Positions 9,068 to 16,123 of a stretch of DNA of 31,033 bases are shown piece by piece; positions within the stretch are counted from its first letter, which is position 1, and each line of letters opens with the position of its first letter. The notes beneath the pieces are model-generated. The model did no database searches and was not told the origin of the DNA. It saw only the letters and a list, made by a program, of their open reading frames with translations. Origin of the DNA: a virus; the IMG/VR virus record IMGVR_UViG_3300048032_000246, positions 1-31,033 of that record; one strand, 5' to 3'. The position numbers and the translations under genes were made by a program.

Positions 9068-9096
9068 GAAGGGGAAGGGCCGAAGCCCCTCCCTTC
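9068..9096 (-). terminator. Strong UUCG hairpin downstream of the capsid gene
   Basis: The minus strand shows a stem of about 12 bp (one bulged C, one G-U pair) closed by C(UUCG)G, 13 nt after the capsid stop. No T-run follows directly, so it may be an attenuator or an mRNA 3'-end stabiliser rather than a full terminator. Confidence 0.6.
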
Positions 9097-9109
9097 CACC
9101 TAACTGTTA

Positions 9110-10528
9110 TTAGCCCTTAATGATAACGTGTTGGTTTGCAGCACGAGTCACCAAAGCAATCTCAGAGCGGTAGTGGAACGTAGCAACGTCCTTACCAGCA
9201 TCTCCATTATTGTTGTGACCTAATACACCACCACCAGTTACCCAGTGCTCCATCTCTCTGTTGTATCCGTTAGCCTCCTTGTAGTACATAGCGAGGGCAG
9301 GAGCCTTAACACCAGTACGAGCATCAGCAACCTGACTCATAGGAACCATAGCTCCCTGCAAGAAGTTTGTTGCACCTAACAAAGTAGGATCGTTCAATAG
9401 CTTCCAGTCGTGCTTGTGGAAAGTGTAACCACCACGAGTAAACGACTTAAAGCCAAGCTTTACAGCCATATCAGCATCGTTATTAAACGCACCGAACTGA
9501 CCAGCCAAACCAGCAGTAACTCCAGTAGAGATACCTGACGCCAACATGTCGTCAATCGCCAAGTCTTGCTTTCTGTTCAAGTACATAGCGTACTCAGAAG
9601 TAGCTCCGTTCTTGTCGAGTTCCAAGATGATGTCGTCAAACTCAGCAAAGCTATCCAATGGATTGGCGTTTGCGTTAGAGACAACAATACCTCTATTTTC
9701 AACAGCAGAGATATAACCCTCTGATCCCAAACCAGCGTCTTGAGCGTTAGCCAAGCCAGATGTAGCACCATCGGTCCAGTCATTATCGTTGCCTGATTCA
9801 GCAAACAGCATCATCATTTCACGACGGTCTTCAAAACGCTTACGAGCTTCTTGCTCACCGTACATGAACCAACGATATTCACCTCCGCCAGTGTCAACCC
9901 AGCCGATATTAGTTGCTTGTGAACCGTTCACTTGGAATCTATCCTTAACAATCATAAATGGGTTCTCACGTTTCACCATGTCAGCATCGGTGAAGTGACC
10001 TGGTTGCTCAGTTCCCTGACCGTAAAGATTTCCGATGTGAATAAACGCACCAGCATCAGCAGCTCCGTGATTGTCAACTGCGGTCGCTCCGTCCAAAGAA
10101 GCAAGCGTAGCAGTCGTTGAAGTAAGCGGAGAAGCAGCTGATGTTGCGATAACAACATATCTGCGACCATCAACGCTGTCCATAACAACGTCGTTTACAC
10201 CAATAGCGTTAGAGCCAGCATCGTAATTCAAAGTGGCTTGGTCTCCTGACACTCCTGAAACGCCAGAAGAATTACAAGCAACCAAACGGTGACGTCTTCC
10301 AACTTCGTGGTATCGCACTTCGTCAGAAGTACCCCCACCTTGGATGGCGCCAGTTAATTTCAACATCCCAGTGATACCTTGATCACCATATGTTTCGACA
10401 AGTTGAGGAATTACAAAATCTTTGTTTTGATCCAGCAAGGTGCCGATAGTAGTATAAGTTTCGGGCGATAATCGCAGGTCAGCTGGAGCTCCGTCCAAAC
10501 CACCTGCCGCCGCAGCAGTAGTAGCCAT
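9110..10528 (-). CDS. Major capsid protein
   Basis: This 472-aa protein begins MATTAAAAGGLDGAPADLRL, without signal or membrane segments. Context and composition mark it as the major capsid protein: it follows a scaffold-like Glu/Gln-rich gene by 5 nt, has the usual length, and its C-terminal half (GGYTFHKHDWKLLND, ALAMYYKEANGYNREMEHWV, FHYRSEIALVTRAANQH) resembles capsid subunits annotated in uncultured marine phages. The segment EQEARKRFEDRREMMMLFAE (about residues 225-244) is a long charged helix of the kind expected for an HK97 spine helix; that fold is inferred, not shown. A strong hairpin just after the stop could protect this mRNA. No protease gene is seen nearby, so processing is not indicated. 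Confidence 0.8.
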   Translation of the reverse strand: MATTAAAAGGLDGAPADLRLSPETYTTIGTLLDQNKDFVIPQLVETYGDQGITGMLKLTGAIQGGGTSDEVRYHEVGRRHRLVACNSSGVSGVSGDQATLNYDAGSNAIGVNDVVMDSVDGRRYVVIATSAASPLTSTTATLASLDGATAVDNHGAADAGAFIHIGNLYGQGTEQPGHFTDADMVKRENPFMIVKDRFQVNGSQATNIGWVDTGGGEYRWFMYGEQEARKRFEDRREMMMLFAESGNDNDWTDGATSGLANAQDAGLGSEGYISAVENRGIVVSNANANPLDSFAEFDDIILELDKNGATSEYAMYLNRKQDLAIDDMLASGISTGVTAGLAGQFGAFNNDADMAVKLGFKSFTRGGYTFHKHDWKLLNDPTLLGATNFLQGAMVPMSQVADARTGVKAPALAMYYKEANGYNREMEHWVTGGGVLGHNNNGDAGKDVATFHYRSEIALVTRAANQHVIIKG

Positions 10529-10533
10529 AATTT

Positions 10534-11643
10534 TTAGACTTTAAAAGTTAGTTTGTTAGACTGACCGCCAAGAATATTTTTAAGTTGGTCAGCTAACGGA
10601 TTATTTTGATTCTGATTCGTGGTAGGGGCTGTCTGCGTAGATACGTTAGCCGCTGTGTTCACGATAGTTTTTTGACCGTCACCCAACCCTTGGGTGTAAA
10701 CAGACTTGACAATTTTGTCAATGTTATCAATCAAGGCCCTATGCGAAGACAGCATATCGTAATCCCAGCTTCCGTCCTCCCTCACGTAATCATCGAAGTA
10801 CTCGTCAAGACGAGCATTCTTATTTATTAGTTCTGACTTGTAGTTGTCGTCAAGGCCAAATTCGAAAGTCTTCTCGTTCCCTAGGTCAAACTCTAGACCT
10901 GTGAGATCGTTAACTTCCTTAGACATTGCCGCCACCCATTCGTCATTGATAAGCGATTGAGGCGCTGACTCGACAGCTTCAGGGGCAGAGTATTTACCTC
11001 TAATCCCTTCTATGTCTCGACGCGCTTTATCACCATCAATTTTAAGCTGTAGTTGTGCAAGCTGAACCTCGCCCTCAGTATTGAGGTCTGGATCAACTTT
11101 GTACTTGCTGTTAACGAGTAAGTCTAGCTCATCATAAGATAGGTTAGGGTATTCATTCGCCATTTGAATGCGAATAGCTGTCATATCATCCATACCTTCT
11201 GGATTCAATGACTGATACCTAAACCAATCCTCTGGTGCTCGGCCCGTTTCCTCTACGAACTTCGCGATGGCTTCGACACGCTCATCAATAGCGTTTGCTT
11301 CAGCTTGTTGAGTACCTTCAAACTCATCAAAAGAACTGATCTCCCTTCCCAAGCGGTTGCTTAGAAATTCCATAACAGCTCCTTCGAGTTCGCCTTCTGA
11401 ATACTCCGTATCAGATGTTGGCTCGGCAGTTTCCTGCTGAACCTCGTTCTCTTGTGTTGGTTGCTCCGCCTGCATCTCCTGTACAGGAGTTTCTTGCATT
11501 GGAGTCTCTTCTACCGTAGGCTGTTCAGGTGTTACCTGTTCGGCTTGTGGTTGTTCTGGTGTGCTACTCATAGACGCAGCAAGGTCCTCAGGATTACTGA
11601 AGACCTTCATTCCACCAATCTCTTCGATTGTATTTTGTTCCAT
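10534..11643 (-). CDS. Head scaffolding protein
   Basis: This 369-aa acidic protein has a Pro/Glu/Gln/Thr-rich N-terminal region (residues about 25-85, many EQP/EE/QET steps), followed by a helical middle (EGAVMEFLSNRLGREISSFDEF, about 88-110; MANEYPNLSYDELDLLV) and a Gln/Asn-rich tail with a final basic/hydrophobic segment NKLTFKV. Low complexity, acidity, helicity and placement directly upstream of the major capsid gene (5-nt gap) are typical of phage scaffolds, whose C-terminus contacts the capsid subunit. Scaffolds are poorly conserved, so the call rests on composition and synteny. The spacer upstream is AT-rich with no clear Shine-Dalgarno sequence. Confidence 0.7.
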   Translation of the reverse strand: MEQNTIEEIGGMKVFSNPEDLAASMSSTPEQPQAEQVTPEQPTVEETPMQETPVQEMQAEQPTQENEVQQETAEPTSDTEYSEGELEGAVMEFLSNRLGREISSFDEFEGTQQAEANAIDERVEAIAKFVEETGRAPEDWFRYQSLNPEGMDDMTAIRIQMANEYPNLSYDELDLLVNSKYKVDPDLNTEGEVQLAQLQLKIDGDKARRDIEGIRGKYSAPEAVESAPQSLINDEWVAAMSKEVNDLTGLEFDLGNEKTFEFGLDDNYKSELINKNARLDEYFDDYVREDGSWDYDMLSSHRALIDNIDKIVKSVYTQGLGDGQKTIVNTAANVSTQTAPTTNQNQNNPLADQLKNILGGQSNKLTFKV

Positions 11644-11667
11644 TATATTTAATTAATTGTGTTCAAT

Positions 11668-11949
11668 TTAAGCCACGTAGCAAACTACGTTAGCGGCTGA
11701 AGACTCCACGTTAGTGAATCTCCCGTAAAGAGTGCCTCCAGAAGGAATCGGAAATCCTGTTGTCTCTGTTGAAAGCTCTTTGTATGCATCAGTCTGGTAA
11801 GTGTATAAACTACCAGTTATATCCACTGTAACCGCAGCTGCGGTTGGGTTGTATATAGCAAAAACATGACGACCATTAGTTAGTGCAAGATCGTTAGTCC
11901 CGTCAAGGATGTACATGTTTTTAGGTAAAGCTTCTGAAGGATGTGCCAT
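11668..11949 (-). CDS. Small beta-rich capsid decoration-type protein
   Basis: This 93-aa protein (MAHPSEALPKNMYILDG...) contains alternating strands such as RHVFAIYNPTAAAVTVDITGSLY and GGTLYGRFTNVESSAANVVCYVA. There is no signal peptide and no catalytic motif. It is the third of three short beta-rich genes placed between the small basic gene cluster and the scaffold gene, a common position for capsid decoration or auxiliary proteins. The function is inferred from fold-like composition and neighbours only. Confidence 0.5.
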   Translation of the reverse strand: MAHPSEALPKNMYILDGTNDLALTNGRHVFAIYNPTAAAVTVDITGSLYTYQTDAYKELSTETTGFPIPSGGTLYGRFTNVESSAANVVCYVA

Positions 11950-11959
11950 GTCTTATTTA

Positions 11960-12379
11960 TTAATCTATTCCAGCTCCAGTGAACGGAACAGTTGAGTTGT
12001 CGTTACCAAATACACCGTACTCTACCATCGTGTCTACCTTCGTAGCATAAACCACGTAAGCCTTATCCACTGCAACGGGAATAAAGGCAAATTCGCCACC
12101 ACCGATCTTAGCTACAAGAGCATCAGATTCAGAGTCGTTATACACATAAACGTATTGCTCAAGCTCCGAATCTAAGTTCTTGATATACACGTAGGCTCTT
12201 TCATTGCACTGACTAGCAGCGTAAATACGTAAAGCGGTATCATTGTGGGTGACAGCCTTTACCTTGGCCCTGATTAAAGCACCAGAGTCGCAAGTTAAGT
12301 TAGCTACCGTAGTTAAGGCCAACGCGCTTGTAAGCACGTCAGCACTGTTCAGGCTGAGTGAAGCGCGTACTGTTGCCAT
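11960..12379 (-). CDS. Beta-rich capsid decoration-type protein, tandem paralogue
   Basis: This 139-aa protein shares its plan with the neighbouring 140-aa product (12379-12801): an opening MAT-x-A-x-L-x-L run, LAL-T-T-x-A-x-LT, the phrase VYIKNL followed by a Tyr-rich strand, an aromatic 'G(E/D)F-F(I/L)P' turn and a final MVEYxV strand. The two are a diverged tandem duplication. The start overlaps the upstream stop region by one base, so translation is coupled. A trimeric or Ig-like decoration protein on the head is the likeliest role, but this is inference. Confidence 0.5.
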   Translation of the reverse strand: MATVRASLSLNSADVLTSALALTTVANLTCDSGALIRAKVKAVTHNDTALRIYAASQCNERAYVYIKNLDSELEQYVYVYNDSESDALVAKIGGGEFAFIPVAVDKAYVVYATKVDTMVEYGVFGNDNSTVPFTGAGID

Positions 12380-12801
12380 TATGCTTCGTAAATTACCAAG
12401 TACTCAACGGTCATGTTTGCGTCAGAAGTAGTAACCTCAATGTCTTTTGTTCCCTCGTAAGGCAAGAACAAAAAGTCACCAGCGTAAAGCATTCCAATAC
12501 CAATAGTATTAGAACCATCGTCAAATCCGATTGTGATATACTCGCCAGGAGTTGTAGAAAGGTTCTTGATATAAACCTTATGCGCCACCTGATTGCTTGC
12601 AGACCAATCAGAAAAAAGAGCCTTGTCGATCAGCTTTTCTGCGCTAACAGCACTTGAAAAAAGTTTTCTGGCAACGCCAGTAGTCTGATCAAGACCAGTA
12701 ACCGTACCAGCCTTAGTGAGTGTTGCTGTAGTAGAGAGCGCGAGAGCGTCACCCGTAAGGTCCCCGCTCGAAAGTGTAAGTGTTGCAGTGGTAGTAGCCA
12801 T
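12379..12801 (-). CDS. Beta-rich capsid decoration-type protein, tandem paralogue
   Basis: This 140-aa protein (MATTTATLTLSSGDLTGDAL...) is the upstream copy of the pair with 11960-12379. Shared landmarks are KVYIKNL (about residue 74-80), GDFLFLPYEG (about 107-116) and MTVEYLVIYEA at the end. The 160-aa product at 29587-30069 has a similar phrase (YIRVTNLD, then APGKSFILGG), suggesting a third member far away. A TATATTTG box 20 nt upstream opens this unit, which runs through the decoration, scaffold and capsid genes. It is probably a virion surface protein. Confidence 0.5.
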   Translation of the reverse strand: MATTTATLTLSSGDLTGDALALSTTATLTKAGTVTGLDQTTGVARKLFSSAVSAEKLIDKALFSDWSASNQVAHKVYIKNLSTTPGEYITIGFDDGSNTIGIGMLYAGDFLFLPYEGTKDIEVTTSDANMTVEYLVIYEA

Positions 12802-12821
12802 TGTTGTTGGTTATATGAACG

Positions 12822-12829
12822 CAAATATA
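12822..12829 (-). promoter_or_regulatory. -7 box TATATTTG for the decoration-scaffold-capsid unit
   Basis: The minus strand shows TATATTTG 20 nt upstream of the ATG at 12801, in the 32-nt gap after the small basic gene cluster. It is the only visible promoter for the decoration, scaffold and major capsid genes. Confidence 0.65.
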
Positions 12830-12833
12830 AGCA

Positions 12834-13151
12834 TTATTTTTTCTTCCCTTTTCCAGCCCTGATCTTAGCTGCCTCCTTCTTACCGAAGTCACTCTTCACT
12901 CTTGCCATCGCCCAAGCGTGTTGAGACACTTTAGGTCTGTTTCCTGAAGACATGTAAGCAGCTAAGCCGCGCTTATAAACTTGTTTCTGCACAGCGCTAA
13001 GGCCAGCCATGCCGCCCTTCTTGTACATCTTCATCTTGCCCCCCATCTTAAATACCTTTCGGCCTTTCAAAATGTCAGCTTGAGTGACCTTACCATCACC
13101 AGTCAGGTCAGGGAACTTACCCCCTTTTTTGTATGCTTTTTTTGCTTTCAT
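12834..13151 (-). CDS. Small basic KGG-motif protein with one EF-hand-like loop
   Basis: This 105-aa Lys/Gly-rich protein carries YKKGG near residue 8, a 12-residue loop DLTGDGKVTQAD at residues 15-26, and MYKKGG near 42-48. The loop fits a canonical EF-hand/dockerin calcium loop, with Asp at positions 1, 5 and 12 and Thr at 3. A helical segment LSAVQKQVYKRGLAAYM and a very basic tail (RAGKGKKK) follow. The start overlaps the preceding small gene by 4 nt (ATGA). It closes a run of four coupled small basic genes. Such proteins are common in marine phage structural regions but uncharacterised. Binding to Ca2+ and nucleic acid is suggested by sequence only. Confidence 0.55.
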   Translation of the reverse strand: MKAKKAYKKGGKFPDLTGDGKVTQADILKGRKVFKMGGKMKMYKKGGMAGLSAVQKQVYKRGLAAYMSSGNRPKVSQHAWAMARVKSDFGKKEAAKIRAGKGKKK

Positions 13152-13294
13152 AACGAATCTCTTTGCTTCATAAGTTGATCTAAGTTCTTTGGGTATGGTT
13201 TACCCTTCTTATATATAGCTGCAATCCTTTTGATCAAAGCAGCACGACGCTTAGGGTCTTTACTCCCAGCTAAATATTTTTTGTTAATCTTCAT
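13148..13294 (-). CDS. 48-aa basic protein in the coupled small-gene cluster
   Basis: The frame starts with ATG at 13294 and stops with TGA at 13148-13150, giving 48 residues: MKINKKYLAGSKDPKRRAAL, then IKRIAAIYKKGKPYPKNLDQ, then LMKQRDSL. It has ATGA overlaps of 4 nt with both the upstream and downstream small genes, and it fills what would otherwise be the only gap in the cluster; this is the main evidence that it is real. It is helical and basic (about one third Lys/Arg). The function is unknown; RNA, DNA or capsid-interior binding are possibilities. Confidence 0.55.
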   Translation of the reverse strand: MKINKKYLAGSKDPKRRAALIKRIAAIYKKGKPYPKNLDQLMKQRDSL

Positions 13295-13482
13295 GACTTG
13301 GGGTGATTAGCCTGCTTAAACTTAGCCTGCTTTACAGCACCTGGATGAGGCGCGTAACCCCCCTTCATTAGATAGTACCTCCCCTGCTCCTCCATCCAGT
13401 GATAACCGCTTGGTGGGTCTACAGATACTTTTTTACTAGAGACAGAAAGCTTTCCGCCTTTATTTTTTTTGACAGCATTCAT
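13291..13482 (-). CDS. Small basic protein with KGG motif
   Basis: This 63-aa protein reads MNAVKKNKGGKLSVSSKKVS at the start and has a short aromatic core, PPSGYHWMEEQGRYYLMKGG (about residues 24-43), then a basic His/Lys/Ala tail. The pattern 'HWMEEQGRYYLMKGG' looks like a small folded unit of two strands. It overlaps both neighbours by 4 nt (ATGA). I do not recognise the family; the repeated KGG tripeptide links it to the other small basic proteins here and to the product at 29106-29582. Confidence 0.5.
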   Translation of the reverse strand: MNAVKKNKGGKLSVSSKKVSVDPPSGYHWMEEQGRYYLMKGGYAPHPGAVKQAKFKQANHPKS

Positions 13483-13799
13483 GAGTAGTTTCTACAGCGC
13501 CAGTTTCTAAGCGCAAGAAGCTTTCTTGTTGGCTTTTTTACTTTCTTACCAGTCTTTCTGTTTGTGACCATCTTGTAAAGAGGTCCCTTGTTTCCGCTCA
13601 TTCTGGCGCAGAAAGATTTTCTTCTTGCGGCTCTCTTACCCTTAGGGTTTGATTCCGTTACTGGCGCCTTTAATTTAGAACCAGTGGCCTTGTTATACTT
13701 TCTTCTTCCAGCAGCTGTAAGTCCACCAGATCGAGACTTGTGCTTACCCATCTTGAGACTTACGTTACCCCCTTTTTTATACTTTTTGCAGCATCGCAT
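13479..13799 (-). CDS. Small basic phage protein, DUF6321-like
   Basis: This 106-aa, strongly basic protein starts MRCCKKYKKGG and contains the core LTAAGRRKYNKATGSKLKAP (about residues 27-46), then NPKGKRAARRKSFCARMSGN (about 51-70) and a C-terminal NWRC segment. This series of motifs is shared by many marine podoviruses and cyanophages; I link it to DUF6321 from memory, so the number should be confirmed. Its function is not known, and basic charge and location suggest a virion-internal or nucleic-acid-contacting role. It leads the cluster of four coupled small genes. A TATCTTTG box ends exactly 4 nt before its ATG, which predicts a leaderless message. Confidence 0.65.
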   Translation of the reverse strand: MRCCKKYKKGGNVSLKMGKHKSRSGGLTAAGRRKYNKATGSKLKAPVTESNPKGKRAARRKSFCARMSGNKGPLYKMVTNRKTGKKVKKPTRKLLALRNWRCRNYS

Positions 13800-13803
13800 G
13801 AAT

Positions 13804-13811
13804 CAAAGATA
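13804..13811 (-). promoter_or_regulatory. -7 box TATCTTTG, 4 nt from the ATG
   Basis: The minus strand shows TATCTTTG, then ATTC, then the ATG at 13799. It sits in the 27-nt gap between the LamG genes and the small basic gene cluster. Confidence 0.6.
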
Positions 13812-13826
13812 ATAAAAACAAAATAG

Positions 13827-14501
13827 TCAGATAAATCTATTCTTTAATGCGTTGTAGTTCTGGAGAACTTCGGAGGCGCTTAGCTCGCGGTTGTACAGGT
13901 TTACGCGGGCAATACGACCGTCTAAAAACCTTCCATCGTGACCGCCCACATAAAGTAAATCTTGTTCGAGCCATATACTAGCTTCCTTCTGTTGTGTTTT
14001 ATCGAGCTGACCATCGATATAAATCTTTCTTAGACCGCTTGTACTCTCTGTGAAAACAGCCTGATGCCAAGTATTCAAAGACAGCGTACTAGTGGAGTCG
14101 GTATACCCAGAGTTTTGTCTACTCCCGTTGCTCCAATAAGTGTAAACGGATATTCTTTGATTGTACACGTTCATATAGTATGAACGATATTTAGTGCAGA
14201 GTGTGTATCGGTTCGACCCTGAAGGGAAAGAATCTAACTTAAACCAAACCTCATTGGTAAGCGCACTAGTAAAAGCGATAGCACTATCGTGAGATACTTG
14301 GATGCTGTCGTCTGAACCGTCAAACACAAAGCTCCCGCCATTTGAACTGTCAAATGTTGGACCATTAGTAAGTGTTCCAACAAGATTGCTTGCGAGATCG
14401 ATTGAAGAAGTCCCAGAGCCTGAATACGATAGCTCATTTCCTGCATCCAAGCAGTATGATAGCCCGTCTGTTACGATACTATTTCGATTCTTCACGCTCA
14501 T
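13827..14501 (-). CDS. LamG/concanavalin-like tail adhesion protein, third tandem copy
   Basis: This 224-aa protein is a single LamG-like beta sandwich. It opens IVTDGLSYCLDAGNELSYSG, has the typical GSFVFDGSDDSIQVSHDSAI (about residues 66-85), then NEVWFKLDSF, and ends with GRIARVNLYNRELSASEVLQ and the closing phrase NYNALKNRF. It overlaps the preceding copy by 4 nt (ATGA). Such domains bind glycans; on a phage this points to a tail tip or capsid surface adhesin that touches host polysaccharide. It is the last of three tandem paralogues and the most diverged at its N-terminal part (CLDAGN in place of YVDAGN). Confidence 0.75.
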   Translation of the reverse strand: MSVKNRNSIVTDGLSYCLDAGNELSYSGSGTSSIDLASNLVGTLTNGPTFDSSNGGSFVFDGSDDSIQVSHDSAIAFTSALTNEVWFKLDSFPSGSNRYTLCTKYRSYYMNVYNQRISVYTYWSNGSRQNSGYTDSTSTLSLNTWHQAVFTESTSGLRKIYIDGQLDKTQQKEASIWLEQDLLYVGGHDGRFLDGRIARVNLYNRELSASEVLQNYNALKNRFI

Positions 14502-14515
14502 ACGAAACGGTTTTT
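14496..14515. repeat. 20-bp exact repeat, copy 1, at a LamG gene junction
   Basis: This stretch is identical to 15179-15198 and the similarity continues for about 20 bp more with mismatches. It covers the 3' end of one LamG gene and the ATG of the next, and marks the unit of tandem duplication. Confidence 0.8.
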
Positions 14516-15184
14516 GAGTGCATTGTAGTTTTGAGTGACCTCAGCAGAAGACAATACTTTATCGTACACTTTTGCTACGGCCAGATTCCCAGAAAGCGGT
14601 CTTAATCCAGATGATTCATCTGCCCCTAGTCTAATTCCAGAAATGTTCCTCAGTGTTCCGCTAAAGCTAGTGGTCCCTACAGAGGACCCATTCACATAGA
14701 GTTCTATCTGGCTGCCAGAAAAGGTTGCTGCAACATGATTCCATGCATTTACTGTTCCATTAGCTGGAGTAGTTCCTATTCTGTGAAGTGTGCTTGACGT
14801 GTTTACTGCCACCCAATCAAAACCTAAAGCGTCCCCTACATCCCAATAAAGCAAGAAAGAAGAATTAGATAAAGAACCAAGAAACTTACTCATCACGGTC
14901 TCGTCTGCACTACTGCTTGTTGGGTAGACCCATGCCTCAAGGGTGAAAGCGCTTAATGCTGAAACATTAATTCCAGTAACCTCTACGTGGTCGTTACTAC
15001 CATCAAAATCTATGTAGCCTCCATTATTCGAACTGTATGTAGGGCCGTTAGTTAGGGTCGCAGTTGCATCCGCAGAGAGGTCTGCCCAATCAGTCCCCGT
15101 CCCTGGATAGCTCTTACTATTAGCTGCATCCACGTAGAATACCAACCCATCCGTCACTATGCTTTTCCCGTAGCTGTAGCTCAT
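14498..15184 (-). CDS. LamG/concanavalin-like tail adhesion protein, second tandem copy
   Basis: This 228-aa LamG-like protein opens IVTDGLVFYVDAANSKSYPG, has GGYIDFDGSNDHVEV (about residues 56-70), FTLEAWVYPTSSSADE, and ends with AVAKVYDKVLSSAEVTQNYN and ALKNRFV. These landmarks match both neighbours. It overlaps each of them by 4 nt (ATGA), and its junctions carry a 20-bp exact repeat, so the three genes arose by tandem duplication. Glycan binding at the virion surface is the likely role, based on the family. No catalytic residues are evident. Confidence 0.75.
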   Translation of the reverse strand: MSYSYGKSIVTDGLVFYVDAANSKSYPGTGTDWADLSADATATLTNGPTYSSNNGGYIDFDGSNDHVEVTGINVSALSAFTLEAWVYPTSSSADETVMSKFLGSLSNSSFLLYWDVGDALGFDWVAVNTSSTLHRIGTTPANGTVNAWNHVAATFSGSQIELYVNGSSVGTTSFSGTLRNISGIRLGADESSGLRPLSGNLAVAKVYDKVLSSAEVTQNYNALKNRFV

Positions 15185-15198
15185 ACGAAACGGTTTTT
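15179..15198. repeat. 20-bp exact repeat, copy 2, at a LamG gene junction
   Basis: This is identical to 14496-14515. It encodes the end of the first LamG copy (KNRFV and stop) and overlaps the ATG of the second. It is a possible site for homologous exchange between copies. Confidence 0.8.
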
Positions 15199-15867
15199 AA
15201 GGGCGTTGTAGTTTTGGAGTACTTCGGCATCCGTTAAAGCTCTGTTGTAAACTCTCGCATTGTAAAAGGTGAACTTTCCATGATTTGAGTTAGCTGGGTA
15301 CCGACCTAGGTAAGTAGCTGCATTAGCCGTGAATGAAATACCAGACACTGATGCCTCTAAAGCACCGTCTTTATAAAGTTTGAAGTCACCAGAGCTGTCG
15401 ATTACCAATGTAAACGAGTGCGTCTCTCCTATAGGAAACTGCATATATCCAGCTGGTGAGTTACCATAAGCACTACCATTGTAGGTTCCGACCCTTCCGT
15501 GGGCGCCACCCGTAGTACCCCCCAGATAGAACTGAAGCTTACTCCCCGTTCCTCCTTCTATGGAGAATATACCCCTGTTGGTCGTAAGTGAAGTGTAGTC
15601 GTTCCTTGCGGTAAAAGATATGGTAACGTCTGTGTTAGATGGAACGACTCCTGTAGGAAGCGTTATGTAGTCATCAGAACCGTCAGTCGAAATCCCTCCA
15701 CCACTCCCTGAGTCAAAGGTAGGACCGTTTGCCAAACTATTGCTAATACCCCCTGACAGGTCCGTCCACGTATTACCGCTACCAGGATACGAGTTGTCAT
15801 TCCCTGCATCTACATAGAATACTAGCCCATCGGTTACGATAGGTGCGTTATTTGCAAACCCACCCAT
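15181..15867 (-). CDS. LamG/concanavalin-like tail adhesion protein, first tandem copy
   Basis: This 228-aa protein opens APIVTDGLVFYVDAGNDNSY, PGSGNTWTDLSGG, has GGISTDGSDDYITLP (about residues 56-70) and ends ARVYNRALTDAEVLQNYN and ALKNRFV. The LamG-like signature is the TDGLVFYVDAGN start, the DGSDDYI strand and the 'YNRALTDAEVLQNYNAL' closing helix. It begins immediately after the stop of the 84-aa gene (0-nt gap) downstream of the long tail fibre. That places it as a fibre-tip or fibre-associated adhesin. The specificity cannot be read from sequence. Confidence 0.75.
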   Translation of the reverse strand: MGGFANNAPIVTDGLVFYVDAGNDNSYPGSGNTWTDLSGGISNSLANGPTFDSGSGGGISTDGSDDYITLPTGVVPSNTDVTISFTARNDYTSLTTNRGIFSIEGGTGSKLQFYLGGTTGGAHGRVGTYNGSAYGNSPAGYMQFPIGETHSFTLVIDSSGDFKLYKDGALEASVSGISFTANAATYLGRYPANSNHGKFTFYNARVYNRALTDAEVLQNYNALKNRFV

Positions 15868-16122
15868 TTAGATCTCTGCGTTAGGATCGGTCCAGTCAGA
15901 ACCACCCAACAGCGTAACAATCTCTTCGTGAGAATATTCCTGACTGCGTGTAGTAAGAGCAACTATCGAAGGTGGTTGGTCCCCTTCGTACTTCACAAAG
16001 CTTTGCGTGTTAGCTAAGTTCTTTCTCAGCGTGTCTGCTGATGTCTCCATGACTTCAGAGAAGTCGATTGTATCTACCTCTGTGAGGTCAAAGATTACAT
16101 AGTGTCTGTCTTCGAAATGCAT
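15868..16122 (-). CDS. Small acidic protein between tail fibre and LamG genes
   Basis: This 84-aa protein reads MHFEDRHYVIFDLTEVDTID at the start, with SEVMETSADTLRKNLANTQS and YSHEEIVTLLGGSDWTDPNA later. It looks like a small folded protein with two strands, a helix and a short tail. It sits 1 nt after the 909-aa fibre and directly before the first LamG gene. A position between fibre and adhesin fits a fibre assembly chaperone or joining protein, but I do not recognise the family and this is only an inference. Confidence 0.5.
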   Translation of the reverse strand: MHFEDRHYVIFDLTEVDTIDFSEVMETSADTLRKNLANTQSFVKYEGDQPPSIVALTTRSQEYSHEEIVTLLGGSDWTDPNAEI

Positions 16123-16123
16123 T

